Shown: positions 43,271 through 53,892, counted from the stretch's first letter. The stretch is 64,000 nt of DNA from Procambarus clarkii (GCF_040958095.1 NC_091209.1:11661984-11725983); one strand, 5' to 3'. A program made the numbers and translations. The notes: generated from the letters alone by a model not told the origin.

Positions 43271-43549
43271 AACCTACTGAGCACATAAGTTGTGCAAACG
43301 ACGTTGACTCGTTATTCGAACATGTTTTTGCCCACCAGGGAAATTGTCACACGCGACCCCTAGATTCAAAGGATTTTGTTAATGTAATTTACATCTTTCT
43401 TGTCTTCTGAAAAAGTAAGTTTTTTGCTATTTTAGTTTATTTTATATTAAAATGTTGAGCTGCACAGCACCTCAGTTGCACAGCGCAGCTATCACCTATT
43501 TATGGGGGATCGAAATTCCCCCATAACTAGGGGATAGGGGGGGAGTTGT

Positions 43550-43665
43550 TCATTTATTATGCACCTCATACCCATCCGGTGGGCGGTAGTGTAAAGGGTT
43601 ACAGAGGCACATAATGGGCTCAGGGACTGAACCAAAAATTCATTTAGCTAAGCAAGTTAAAGTCT
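43550..43665. repeat. Dispersed repeat E (CACCCCATACCCATCC family)
   Basis: It has TTTATTATGCACC, CATACCCATCCGGTGGGCGG, AGGGTTACAGAGGCACATAA and a GGACTGAACC motif, then TTTAGCTAAGCAAGT. Other pieces: 48535-48665, 39205-39260 and 60705-60770. Its beginning is the unit of the tandem arrays in duplication D. Confidence 0.65.
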
Positions 43666-43925
43666 GATGAGCTATTTACAAAATTCAATGCACATTAAAT
43701 GTATTGCATATAATGCTTATTCTGAGCCCCATTAGGAATAGGTGAATGAGCTCGGGGGGGTATCAAGCTTTCCCCTCATATTTTGATGTCTTGATATTTC
43801 GAAAAACGAATAAAAACCTTAATAATTAATGTGCGCTGTATGCGTTTAAGCTTCATTTAAATGTATAAAATATTATAGAATGAAGAAATATTGCGAAAAT
43901 TTGGTTTGGAACAGGCTACGATAAC

Positions 43926-43965
43926 AAGTAATTATCAAAAGAAGGCGCCAAGCCCGAAAGTTCAA
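43926..43965 (+). repeat. Short tail piece of SINE family C
   Basis: TAATTATCAAAAGAAGGCGC then CAAGCC matches the tail of the SINE at 44110-44310. A second piece is at 38115-38160. Confidence 0.45.
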
Positions 43966-44109
43966 GGTCAATGCTGCCAAGTTCTAAGACGGAGGATGAC
44001 ATGAGATCGTCTGATACTAACCCGTATCGGCGAATGACGACGGAAATTCGCTCAATTTGATAGTCTCACATCTCGCCTGTAGACAAGAAAAAGAGTAAAT
44101 TCCAGAAGG

Positions 44110-44310
44110 GAAGGGAACTGTCAGGTGAAAGCGCCAAGCCATTACGACTGTATAGCACTTGGAAGGAGTCAGGATAAGGATTGGGGATGGGACGGGGGTA
44201 AAGGAATGGTCCCCAACCACTTGGACGGTCGGGGATTGAACGCCGACCTGCAGGAAGGGAGACCGTCGCTCTACTGTCCAGCCCAAGTGGTTGAGGTGAA
44301 TTCCAGAAAT
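44110..44310 (-). mobile_element. tRNA-derived SINE (family C)
   Basis: On the minus strand the head reads GGCTGGACAGTAGAGCGACG (A-box region) and GGCGTTCAATCCCCGACC (B-box-like). The body is TTGGGGACCATTCC, CCATCCCCAATCC and CCTTCCAAGTGCTATACAG, then TAATGGCTTGGCGC. I recognise this family from decapod genomes. Confidence 0.65.
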
Positions 44311-44576
44311 GGGTGGCCCAAATTTCACCAAATTCAGGAGATAATTGATCCCCCTTTTAGCTCAGGATGAGACAAACATCGAGTTTCCACTGCCAGTCAA
44401 CACAACTTGTATTACAGAGCGAGTGGTGGAACAATGATATGGCTCTGACATTCCCTGCAAGAGGTAAATGTTCCACACTGGACTTTACGAGAACCCTGAT
44501 AGTGTTCCGGATATTGGGGAGCGAGTGTTGGTGGTTCAGTGTTCCTGCCAGATTACCAAACAGTTCACTGCGTGCC

Positions 44577-44891
44577 ACCGACAACTGTCGTCGCTGCCCA
44601 CACCGACAACTGTCGTCGCTGCCCACACCGACAACTGTCGTCGCTGCCCACACCGACAACTGTCGTCGCTGCCCACACCGACAACTGTCGTCGCTGCCAA
44701 CACCGACAACTGTCGTCGCTGCCCACACCGACAACTGTCGTCGCTGCCCACACCGACAACTGTCGTCGCTGCCCACACCGACAACTGTCGTCGCTGCCCA
44801 CACCGACAACTGTCGTCGCTGCCCACACCGACAACTGTCGTCGCTGCTCACGACCGACAACTGTCGTCGCTGCTCACGACCGACAACTGTC
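44577..44891. repeat. 25-bp minisatellite, ~12.5 units
   Basis: Unit: CCGACAACTGTCGTCGCTGC plus CCACA. Because 25 is not a multiple of three, each frame cycles through the same 25-residue peptide period, so six long frames exist on the two strands. None is a gene. The units are nearly identical on the left and diverge at the right end (TCACGA variant). Confidence 0.95.
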
Positions 44892-45340
44892 CTCGTTACC
44901 CACTGCCGATGACCGCATGTTGCCCAATGCCTTCGGTAGTAAAGCCTTCGACAAATAGCGAGGCTAAACCAGCACTGAGTGTCATTCTCTGCCTTCTTGC
45001 TATTTATACTCAGTGTTTCCCTTGGTGTTCTTTCTATTTCTCTCCTCTCCATTTGCTCATCTTCCAACCAGACTTCCTTTTTAGCGGTATAAATGTTAAT
45101 TGTTTCTGTATTGTCGTTACAAAATTAGTAACAATGTTTTAGCAAAAATGTCTAAAACTTTAACATAAATCAGATAATATCTCCGGATCTAAACCCGAAA
45201 ACGAAAAATGAAGAGAAACGACCACAACAATTTTGTACTCTGGAAGCCTAAATTAATGTTGAAGTTTTTTTCCTCTTAAAGGCTGCGTGGAGGCCGACAT
45301 AGGATATTTGGCCAGACATCCATACTTGGGAGACCACAGC

Positions 45341-45376
<36 letters not shown>

Positions 45377-45580
45377 TAAGAATGACGGCGGTGGAGGATC
45401 ACCACCTGTACCCTGGCTGTGGGGAGGGATATGGAGTCGACTCTTAGTGATATGTGGCCCATTTTCGTGATCGTGTGAGCGCGCGTACGTATGTATTCAT
45501 CTAGTTGTGCTTGCGGGGGGTTGAGCTCTGCCTCTTTCGGCCCGACTCTCAACTGTTAATCAATCAACTGGGTTTTTTTT
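45341..45580. repeat. (GA)n followed by a dispersed repeat G fragment
   Basis: (GA)n covers about 45346-45374. At 45490-45580 CATCTAGTTGTGCTTGCGGG, GGTTGAGCTC and TTTCGGCCCGACTCTCAACT match the family at 49271-49460, common in decapods. Confidence 0.6.
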
Positions 45581-45766
45581 CACCGCATGTGTTCTTTCCA
45601 ACTTGTGTCTGCTGCGAATGAAAGCCACCTCCCAGGCTCCTGACGTCAATGATCTCGTAGATAAATATATTATTTCAATTACTATTTAAACCGTGTTCGA
45701 AGGACTATCCCATGCTATATCAGGTTAGGTTTTCCGTTCGTAACACATTTCGTTTTCAGTCGTTAA

Positions 45767-45767
45767 C

Positions 45768-45819
<52 letters not shown>
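45767..45819. repeat. (AAT)n microsatellite
   Basis: About 17 trinucleotide units. Confidence 0.95.
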
Positions 45820-45822
<3 letters not shown>

Positions 45823-46303
45823 TAATGAAGGTGATGGAAGGAGCCAATATACATGGGTTTGAATAATATTAAAGCCAATATTGGGATGAAAGATGGTTTA
45901 TCAATGTGCTAAACAATGTTCACAACACTGTTGTTATCACCACCTTGATGAAGGATGTTGGTTTCATCCCAACATTTACTTGAAATATTACACTTACACG
46001 TGTATTGTGGCTTTTCTTCACCTTCACCTTCATTCAAACACTACGACATTGCAGGAAGTTTCTTAATAACGATAATACATTGTGTACATACAACTTTATC
46101 ATAAATGTTTGTACTGTACATTTATAGTTGGGTTAGTTTACACAAATTTAAACTAAATTAATTACATAAGAGGCATAATAAAATAACACGTAGTCACTAA
46201 ATTCAGCACATTCTCCTGTTTTGGTAGTACTTATAATAACGATGAGGACCATAGTACATATACCAACGTTCAACGCAATTAGAAAGTAGAAATCGGACAG
46301 TTC

Positions 46304-47129
46304 CGGTACAGCTCCAGAAAGCTGAAGTTGTGAAAATTTATATACCATCATGTTGTGATTAATGTAGGCTATATTATTGCTTTAAATTGTCTTCTCGTCA
46401 TCCTAAAATTGTATTAAACTTTGCCAATATCTGTCGTACTCCTCTAATTGTAAACTGCACTATTAAGCCAAAAATTTATAGGTTTGATTTAGACTGCTGT
46501 ACACCCCAGCAATTATTCTAAAGAGTTGTGTAAGTTATTACGAATCTGACGCTGACAACTGTAATTTTTTATATTACTGTACTCATAAAGGCGGCTTCTA
46601 AATATAAATCTAGATCCTACAGTATATATAGCAACCCATCATCCTGTTTAGATAGTACTTTTTGTAACTATGTGCACTACAGTACAAACATTGACGTACT
46701 AAGGAATTAGTAGAATTTTGTACTATTCACTTTATAGTCCGAAAAAATGAAGCTTAAATACAAACGGAAACATTCGTAGGCCTAATATAGCACACATATG
46801 TACTACATTAGGCCTCAGATAGCGTGTATTAGGCCTAGGAAGGTTAGGTTAGTTTTGTTTAGTTTGTCTTTGCAACAACTTTGCAACAAGAAAAACTTAC
46901 ACAACTCTTCAGAATAATTGCTGGGGTGTACAGCAGTCTAAATCAAACCTATAAATTTTTGGCTTAATAGTGTAGTTTACAATTAGAGGAGTACGACAGA
47001 TATTGGCAAAGTTTAATACAATTTTAGGATGACGAGAAGACAATTTAAAGCAATAATATACAGTACATTAATAACAACATGAAGGTATATAAATTTTCAC
47101 AACTTCAGCTTTCTGGAGCTGTACCGGAT
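46304..47129. mobile_element. Foldback element with ~230-bp arms
   Basis: The arms 46304-46530 and 46893-47129 are inverted copies of high identity (CAGCTCCAGAAAGCTGAAGT, GTCTTCTCGTCATCCTAAAA, TTTGATTTAGACTGCTGTAC). The spacer contains, reversed, the block found at 15535-15745 and 51840-51975. No coding frame. Confidence 0.8.
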
Positions 47130-47865
47130 TAAAATCAGTTTAAACACACAGCTCCTACTACATAGATCTAACTTCAATAGGACTCAAAATGACTGTCACT
47201 AAAGCATCTCTTTGTGACATTAATACCAAATCCAGCTGTAGACCCGCTACAACATTATATACTTCACCCATTCTTAAGTTGTATTTCCCAACAATTAAGT
47301 TGATATTTCTGGAAAAGTTGAAGTGTCCGGTGACAAATCAGTGCCTGAAAAAAGTAGAGTATTAAGCAATATTAGAGTTTTTATAAGGCTGATAAACATA
47401 TACAGTGATTTTAATTTTCTGTTACCTACTACACACACTGGCCGGGTTCCATGTTCAGTTACATTCCTCTTGATTTTACGCCACATTTACTGATATTAAG
47501 ATAATGGCCAGGTGATTGAGCCAATGGCTCAAGTTGCTGAAAATATTTATAGTTCTGGTTTAGTAATGTGTCAGGTTCACCATGTATGTCTATACTTTTA
47601 CGATATACCTCTGACGCTGTGTAACAAGAGGCTACCTCAACCACTCGCGTTCCCTATATTTTCATTATAAAAGTATTTCTTTCCCCAAATTCCACGCGTT
47701 CCTGTATTACCTATGGACCCAAGGGATATACAGACCTGTAGTTAGCACCACCGGTCTCAACTTGTCATATATGGGCACTACGTTGGCTGTTTTCCAACTG
47801 TTTGGCAGTTCTGTTTCTGGTGACTTATTGTGTATTTTGGCAAGTGTCCAGCACAGGCCTTCAGG
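47130..47865. other. Stretch without recognised genes
   Basis: Only short frames (about 60 codons). A piece at 47700-47860 reads in reverse like a decayed RT segment (KSPETELPNSWKTANVVPIY), probably an old LINE relic. Confidence 0.4.
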
Positions 47866-48135
47866 TCTTCGGTAGTACAGTTGGGTTCGTTCTCGACTCC
47901 TAATCGGGAATCCCGGGATGGAATCCTGAACGTGACAGAAATGGTTAGGCACATTTCCTATCACCTATGCTCCTTTTCACCTGTTAGTAAATAGGTACCC
48001 GGGAATTAAGAAAATGTTGTAGAGTTGCATCTTGGGGAGGGGGGAGGGAAACCTCGATATAAGCCCGACATATATACATACACGGGCTGCATGTCCCTGA
48101 CAAAATGAATTATAATTGTGAATTATTATATCACT
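47866..48135 (+). mobile_element. tRNA-derived SINE (family A)
   Basis: The head GTACAGTTGGGTTCGTTCTC and B-box-like GGATGGAATCCTG are followed by GACAGAAATGGTTAGG, AGTAAATAGGTACCCGGG and GGGCTGCATGTCCC. Parallel to 13708-13985. Confidence 0.7.
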
Positions 48136-48332
48136 GGAGAGTTCTTGTTCTCAGTTTCGTCAGCTGATTCTCTCCTACGCCCCTCTCCATCCCTCTCTCT
48201 TGCGCCCTCTCCATCCCTCCCTCCCTCTTGCGCCCTCTCCCAGGTAATCAGCCAGTGGCAGAGACATGTGTGGGAGGCAGGTGCCTGTGAGGCATGAGTG
48301 AGGGTGGAGTGTCAGGTGAGAGATACCTTATC

Positions 48333-48452
48333 AGGGCTGCCATCCTCACTATCAGCCCGAAGGTGGCCGCCCGCTGTCTCTGGTGACGCAGCGCCCATCC
48401 TCTGAGGGTTAGGCTGCCATCCTCGCTATCAGCCCGAAGGTGGCCGCGAACA
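48333..48452. repeat. Short tandem duplication
   Basis: GGCTGCCATCCTCACTATCA, GCCCGAAGGTGGCCGC occurs at 48333-48370 and again at 48412-48449 with one change. Confidence 0.8.
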
Positions 48453-48534
48453 ATCACGAACAGAAGGCCGAGATTTACCAAGCTTTATTTGTGTTGTTAT
48501 AAATGTTATTTTTTAATGAATTCAATTTCTTTTT

Positions 48535-48665
48535 TTATTATGCACCCCATACCCATCCCGTGGGTGGTGGTGGTGGAAAGGGTTACAGAGGCACGTAATA
48601 GGTCCAGGAACTGAACCCCATAGTTAATTTAGCTAAGCAAGTGACAATCTTTTGAAGCTAATTAC
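48535..48665. repeat. Dispersed repeat E, second long copy
   Basis: Same words as 43550-43665: TTATTATGCACCCCATACCC, GGGTTACAGAGGCACG and TTTAGCTAAGCAAGTGA. Confidence 0.65.
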
Positions 48666-48689
48666 ACAGTTGGTAATGTTACATATACA

Positions 48690-49010
48690 TGTACATATGA
48701 CAGTGTCAGACCACGGAGGAAAATTGAAACAGGAATGTCCTTAAGTACTTTCGTATATTAATACATCTTCAGAAGGAGTGTCACATTTTTAATCGCGTGT
48801 TTATTTTCGTGATTTACACACACATGTACATATATATACATTCATTTACACAAATACATCTACATATCAATAATCTTTTTATACCACAAGTGGTTCAACA
48901 AGAGGCTCACAACAGTCACTATACAAGGCACTTTACATCTATAGAGAGTCACACAGTTACTAGTCTTGCTCCACACCCACCCAACTGGGCGGCAGCTTTA
49001 GTCATGGGCA
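48690..49010 (-). mobile_element. Hammerhead-like element remnant joined to a single 42-bp minisatellite unit
   Basis: It includes a hammerhead-like module at 48738-48777 and an AATCACGAAAATAA-type stretch. The part 48890-49005 is the reverse of the right flank of the minisatellite at 32262-32583 (GAGGCTCAC, GGCACTTTACATCTATAG, CCACCCAACTGGGCGGCAGC). Only one unit is present here. Confidence 0.65.
48738..48777 (-). ncRNA. Hammerhead-like ribozyme module, family 1
   Basis: On the minus strand: TCCTT (stem I), CTGAAGAT (core), GTAT-TAAT-ATAC (stem II hairpin), GAAA, the palindrome AGTACT sharing its first A, one T, then AAGGA closing stem I. All stems pair perfectly. The core equals canonical CUGANGA plus one extra base. 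Confidence 0.55.
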
Positions 49011-49265
49011 GGCACATGAATCTTTACCGTGTCCGTTAAGGCGGTATTTTTCTTACCGTGTGTTTACCTTTCCCGTGGTGGCAGCCATCTTTGTTATTGA
49101 CGATCTTTTGTTATAGACCATAAACTTTTCCAACACAGAATTTTCACTGACTTTCACTTATTACTTGTATCTTATTTACTTGTAAACTTCCCTATACTTT
49201 TATGAAACCTGGGACACCACTTACAGCCCTCAACCTGTTCCCAGTACTTAGGCAATTTGATATTC

Positions 49266-49470
49266 CTAGAGTGTGTGTGTACCCACCTAGTTGTACTCAG
49301 TTGTGATTGCGGGGGTTAAGCTTTGGCTATTTGATCCCGCCTTTTAACTGTCAATCAAATGGTGAGCAGATTCCTGAGCCAAATGGGCTTTATCAAATTT
49401 ACATTTGAAACTGTGTATGGAGTCTGCCTCCACCACATCACTGCATAAACATTTTAACTATCACATGCTT
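49266..49470 (+). repeat. Dispersed repeat G
   Basis: CACCTAGTTGTACTCAGTTG, GCGGGGGTTAAGCT, CAAATTTACATTTGAAACTG and GGAGTCTGCCTCCACCAC. This family is common in decapod genomes; a second piece is at 45490-45580. Confidence 0.6.

Positions 49471-49474
<4 letters not shown>

Positions 49475-49557
<83 letters not shown>
49475..49557. repeat. (GT)n microsatellite
   Basis: About 41 dinucleotide units. Confidence 0.95.
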
Positions 49558-49558
<1 letters not shown>

Positions 49559-49845
49559 TAAATTAAGGCGTGTACAGTAACTACGGGTTACAGCGTCCAC
49601 TTGACCATACACGTATGTGGCGTTTCCCGATGCTCACTTGCAGTCCCTAATAATGATTTCAACACTCAACAAGCAACATTTAAGAGTTTATTGCAATATC
49701 AATTGTATTTAGTCCATAAATCAGTTGAACGTTCAATGCGACGCATTCTTTACACCCAAGCTTAAAGCCGCGAGCCCGTCCACGCCAGTAAAAGTTTTAA
49801 CGAGTTTCCATTAAAAACTTTTTTTATGATAGTGCGGTCATGTTT

Positions 49846-50625
49846 TGGGTTTCCTCATGGCAGTGTGGCCTAGTATGAGGCTTCCTCATGATAGTGGTCT
49901 TAGTATGAGGCTTCCTCGTGAGTTTGATCTAGTATGAGGCTTCCTCATGATGGTGTGATCTAGTATGAGGCTTCCTCATGACAGTGTGAATTCAGTATGA
50001 AGTTTCCTCTTGAATATATTCTTAGTTTGAAGCCTCCTCATTACAATGTGACCTAGTATGAGGTTTCCTCACAACAGTATAAAATATGTAGTATGATACT
50101 TCTTCATGTCAGTAAATGCCTAGTATGAGATTTCATGTCAGTAATTGCCTAATATGAGATTTCATGTCAGTAATTGCCTAGTATGAGATTTCATGTCAGT
50201 AATTGCCTAGTATGAGGCTTCCTCATTGTAGTGTGGCCCAGCATGAGACTTCCTCATTGTAGTGTGGCACAGCATGAGGCTTCCTCATTGTAGTGTGGCA
50301 CAGCATGAGGCTTCCTCATTGTAGTGTGGCACAGCATGAGACTTCCTCATTGTAGTGTGGCACAGCATGAGGCTTCCTCATTGTAGTGTGGCACAGCATG
50401 AGGCTTCCTCATTGTAGTGTGGCACAGCATGAGGCTTCCTCATGGTAGTGTGGCACAGCATGAGGCTTCCTCATGGTAGTGTGGCACAGCATGAGGCTTC
50501 CTCATTGTAGTGTGGCACAGCATGAGGCTTCCTCATTGTAGTGTGGCACAGCATGAGGCTTTCTCATTGTAGTGTGGCACAGCATGAGGCTTCCTCATGG
50601 TAGTGTGGCACAGCATGAGGCTTCT
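49846..50625. repeat. 31-bp minisatellite with a homogeneity gradient
   Basis: The unit centres on TGAGGCTTCCTCA, which is itself an inverted repeat, plus TTGTAGTGTGGCACAGCA. Left units (49846-50200) vary in length and sequence (TAGTATGAG forms). Units from about 50210 to 50620 are nearly identical, with TTGTAG/TGGTAG variants. Confidence 0.9.
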
Positions 50626-50817
50626 ACGTGTTAACGCTCCTGAATATTTTGATTTTACGTATCTACATGTATCATTGTAAGATATAATGCAAATGTAGAC
50701 CAATCTCTGAACAGTTGACACGCCTGAACATGTGTGTGTGTGTGTAAATCACGAAAATTAACACACGAGGAAAAATGTGAAAGTGTCGGACAACAGAGGA
50801 AGAATTGAAACAGGAAT

Positions 50818-50862
50818 TTCCTTAAGTGCTTTCGTATTTTAATAATACATCTTCAGAAGGAA
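50818..50862 (-). ncRNA. Hammerhead-like module, family 1 (opposite arm)
   Basis: Mirror of the module at 50863-50907. The palindrome is AGCACT instead of AGTACT, so stem III has a mismatch. The other elements are intact. Confidence 0.5.
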
Positions 50863-50907
50863 TTCCTTCTGAAGATGTATTATTAAAATACGAAAGTACT
50901 TAAGGAA
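50863..50907 (+). ncRNA. Hammerhead-like ribozyme module, family 1 (best copy)
   Basis: TTCCTT (50863-50868) pairs with AAGGAA (50902-50907). The core CTGAAGAT is 50869-50876. Stem II is GTATT and AATAC around ATTAA (50877-50891). GAAA is 50892-50895. The palindrome AGTACT (50895-50900) is stem III, and T50901 is the cleavage-site base by analogy. All pairings are perfect. Confidence 0.55.
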
Positions 50908-50943
50908 ATTACTGTTTCAATTTTTCCTCTGTGGTCTGACACT

Positions 50944-50945
<2 letters not shown>

Positions 50946-51009
<64 letters not shown>
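50946..51009. repeat. (TA)n array
   Basis: About 64 bp of TA directly after the foldback. Confidence 0.95.
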
Positions 51010-51011
<2 letters not shown>

Positions 51012-51829
51012 CATAACAAGTGGCAACACTGAACATATATATACCCTGGCCAAGTCCTCGAGATATTCCAGGAATCATTAGCGACTGGATATTAACAAAA
51101 GAGGGAGGGAGACCCAGCCTATTCATTCCCGGTCTTGGAACAGACGGTATCAGGCGTCGGTGGCAGGAGAGGGGCGATGTGTGAGAGGAGGAGGTGGAAG
51201 GGGGATTGGAGAGGTGGGGGGGGGAGGGTACCTGCAGGATCCATCTCTATTTGTTTCCATTCACTCCTGATTCTGCAACACGTTGGTTCCAGGTACAGAA
51301 TGGCTGGCCACTGAGGCATGGCGACCCGCGGGGATGGCGCGTTGGGAGGGCCCCCCCATCCACCCAGCCTGCACCACGGAGGGTAAGTGTGAGGGAGGGA
51401 GTAAGGGAAAGAGGGAGGGAGATGGTAAGGGGATGGAGACACATTGGAGAGCGAGGACGCTAATTACTTCATAGGACTTGGCTACAAACTGGGATGAGGA
51501 ACGTGAAACAAGTTAAACTTGCTGTTATCAGATTTTCCTAAGATAGTTTGGAAACTCCGTGGATTTCCAAGTCCATGAAATTATCAAATAACAATTTCTG
51601 ATGTATTAATACGAATAGATAGACAAAAATAGGACATGGGTTGAAAACAAACAAATCGGGATGTTATCAAATCGATATGTAAATGTTTTAAATAAAATAG
51701 TATCATTATTTAATATATATAGTAAATATGATAGTATATTATTATTGTTCTGCCCATTTGGGAAGAATTACATCAAATTCAACCCAAATGGCATACTCAA
51801 AATTTGGAAATGTAACTGATAAAGCTAAC
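51010..51829. other. Stretch without recognised genes
   Basis: The part 51100-51440 is G-rich/purine-rich on the + strand and gives overlapping open frames on both strands (up to 107 codons) with low-complexity Pro/Gly composition. No family recognised. Confidence 0.35.
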
Positions 51830-51980
51830 CTAACCTCTCCAAACATTCCTAGGCCTAATATACACTGTGTTAAGACTAATATAATGTATAAATATGTACT
51901 TTACTAGGCCTATTTTTTTAAGTTTGGTTTTTGGATTACTTTTCCGTGCTATCTACGAAGTGAATAGTACAAATGTGAAC
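51830..51980 (+). repeat. Relative of the 15535-15640 block
   Basis: TCCTAGGCCTA is represented by TCCTAGGCCTAATATACACT; AAGTTTGGTTTTTGG and GAAGTGAATAGTACAAA follow in the same order as at 15535-15640 and, reversed, 46735-46860. Confidence 0.6.
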
Positions 51981-51984
51981 ATCG

Positions 51985-52206
51985 TTGGCTGAAACAGTTC
52001 ATTTTGGCATTTTCGACCAAATGGTCGCTGCTCCTATAATTTTGGGAGGATGGGATGATAATGAAAACATCGGAATAGCGGCAGAGGCTGAGGCGCACCT
52101 GGACCTGATTCGCCGATCAGAAAGGAATCAGTTTGCTAGCTACCCAGTCCCGAGGACACCGGCTGGACTTGTTGCAAGGAGAATTGCTATATTTGAAAGT
52201 TGTTGA
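51985..52206 (+). other. 73-codon open frame of unknown nature
   Basis: It reads MVAAPIILGGWDDNENIGIA, then AEAEAHLDLIRRSERNQF and ends RRIAIFESC. Composition is protein-like, but I recognise no domain and see no splice sites that would extend it convincingly. Confidence 0.25.
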
Positions 52207-52338
52207 ATTTGTTGTATATTTATTTTGATTGAAAGTGTATGGGTACTCCATCGTTGGTCAAATGAAGAAGGGCGGCATTATGTGCGGTAGAGATGGCTCA
52301 AATTTATTTTTGCGCACTTGCTTGCTTTTGGCCCCTTG

Positions 52339-52671
52339 CTACTTTTTCATTAATATATTTAACGCGGTCCAGACTCTGTTAAAATTCCACAGTAAGTTCA
52401 ACACGAAGTATTGTTGTAAATTAGCACCTGCTGGATCAATGTAACTTAAGGCATCGTTCTCTTCTACGGCAATAACTGTTGCCTCCTTTCTGTGTTCACG
52501 ACAACCCAACAGGAAGGCTCCACCAAGGACACCTGCGTGGCACGGGTAGATAGCAATTCTCCTCAATACATGTGATGGACAGAAGCTTGCCACACGGCTG
52601 ATTTCCCATTCTCGACTATCCTCGAAGTCCAGCAAGGAGACGCCATCCCTGCTTTGACCGGCGCTATCAAC
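52339..52671 (-). other. Unknown ORF, possibly an exon
   Basis: A minus-strand frame is open from just after a TAA near 52685. It reads DSAGQSRDGVSLLDFEDS, then REWEISRVASFCPSHVLRRI, YPCHAGVLGGAFLLGCREHR, IAVEENDALSYIDPAGANLQ and ends NILMKK. Composition and GC content are unlike the surrounding simple sequence. I recognise no family. An AG just upstream (TTGATAG) could be an acceptor. It could equally be a fragment of an unrecognised mobile element. Confidence 0.3.
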
Positions 52672-52699
52672 ATTGCAGTGTTACACGCCGAGCAGCTCG

Positions 52700-53560
52700 C
52701 GTCTGTCCGCTTGATCCCCTGCTCGCTCAGGGATGGTTAAGCTTACTGATCACCGGAGGCCTCTCATCACCTCCCATTTAGGGCGCGTCTCAAGCACCAC
52801 CTCAGGAGACCCGTCTCCCAAATGCTGTACCTCCAGTATGTTCATTACCATCTTACAGGTCTCCAGGTACGACAGGCACCCAGGCGGGGTACATGCTGTG
52901 GTCGGACTCCTACCCACCCGCCCACTGGGGCATCGGAGCACTCTGCCACTCAAGGGTAGTGCCCAAAGGAAGGAGGGGGGATTTACGGTAGAGGAAGGGA
53001 GGATAAAGAGTATGGGAAAGGAGGAGAGGAGCAACTAGGTGTAAGCAGAGGAAAAGGGGGTGGGAGGATGGGGTGGAGGAGAAGGAGGGAAGGGGAGGGA
53101 GGTGGTGCAGGCAGTGCCAAGCTATAAGTAGTAGTGGCCCCACCTCTCCTCTCACAAGGCCCACTACACTGCGTCTCTCTTCAACACTCCGTTCCCATAC
53201 ACCTCCAGTAAACACTTCGGTATCCTTCATCACCCCCTACACCCTCCACTGGCACCCACGACCCCCCAACACCATCTACTGAGTCCCACAACTCTACACC
53301 CAATACTACCTATACTAATAGCCCGTATTACCGCCACCTTCCCCAACCAGTTCACATCCATCACCTCCACCCCCCCCCCAGCTCTCGTACACTACACTGC
53401 CTCCACCGCCGGAGACGTTCCTCCTCCCTCCCTCCCTCCGTCTCTCCTCCAAGGTGTGTGTACTCTTCTCAAGGTCTATTTATGCACAACAATACTCGCA
53501 GTCTTCGTTTCTCTTTGAGAATACTTATGTGTACATGAATCACGTGTTTTGTGAGTATTC
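52700..53560. other. Pyrimidine/purine-skewed stretch without recognised genes
   Basis: Long frames on both strands (up to 107 codons) arise from GGGAGG/CCTCCC low-complexity tracts at 52970-53110 and 53330-53450. Not accepted as genes. Confidence 0.4.
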
Positions 53561-53619
53561 TTGCGCGCGCGCGCACACACACACACACACACACATACAC
53601 ACATCTGAAGTGATAATTT

Positions 53620-53717
53620 TAAAAAATTAGCACTTCAGAAGAATGATCCTTCTGAAGATGAATTATTAAATACGAAAGTACTTAAGGTAATTCCTGTCTT
53701 AATCTTTCCTTCGTGTG
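53620..53717 (+). mobile_element. Hammerhead-like element fragment, interrupted
   Basis: It has a short foldback (CTTCAGAAG/CCTTCTGAAG) and one family-1 module at 53648-53687. It is cut at TTTCCTTCGTGTG by the repeat at 53718. Confidence 0.6.
53648..53687 (+). ncRNA. Hammerhead-like module, family 1 (decayed stem II)
   Basis: CCTT and AAGG (stem I), CTGAAGAT, stem II GAATT/AATAC with one mismatch, GAAA, AGTACT, T. Otherwise as at 50863. Confidence 0.45.
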
Positions 53718-53835
53718 TAATTACCTAAGTGTAGTTACAGGATGAGAGCTACGCTCGTGGTGTCCCGTCTCCCCACCACTCTTTGTCATATAACGCTTTG
53801 AAACTACTGACGGTCTTGGCCTCCACCACCTTCTC
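53718..53835 (+). repeat. Dispersed repeat H
   Basis: GTGTAATTACCTAAGTGTAG, TTACAGGATGAGAGCTACGC, TCGTGGTGTCCCGTCT and GGCCTCCACCACC. A shorter copy is at 58264-58325. The family is common in decapod genomes. Confidence 0.65.
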
Positions 53836-53892
53836 AGTGTGTGTGTAAATCTCAAAAATTAACACGTGATGAAAAATGTTTCATCATTTTTC

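Larger units (their letters stand above)
50780..50945. mobile_element. Zero-loop foldback with two hammerhead-like modules
   Basis: An inverted repeat centred at 50862/50863 (GGAATTCC) with arms of about 82 bp and few mismatches. Each arm carries one family-1 module. The outer sequences (ACAGAGGAAGAATTGAAACA and its partner near 50925) are shared with 48700-48735. Confidence 0.8.

Noticed and set aside
44357..45142. Open frames of 90-236 codons on both strands
   Set aside because: They are produced by the 25-bp tandem repeat plus short random extensions; all registers give the same 25-residue period.
45830..46060. Hammerhead-like TGATGAAGG near 45950
   Set aside because: No GAAA with a palindromic stem III follows, and the flanks do not pair as stem I.
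51119..51474. Overlapping frames of 63-107 codons
   Set aside because: Low-complexity G/A-rich sequence open on both strands; no domain or splice context.
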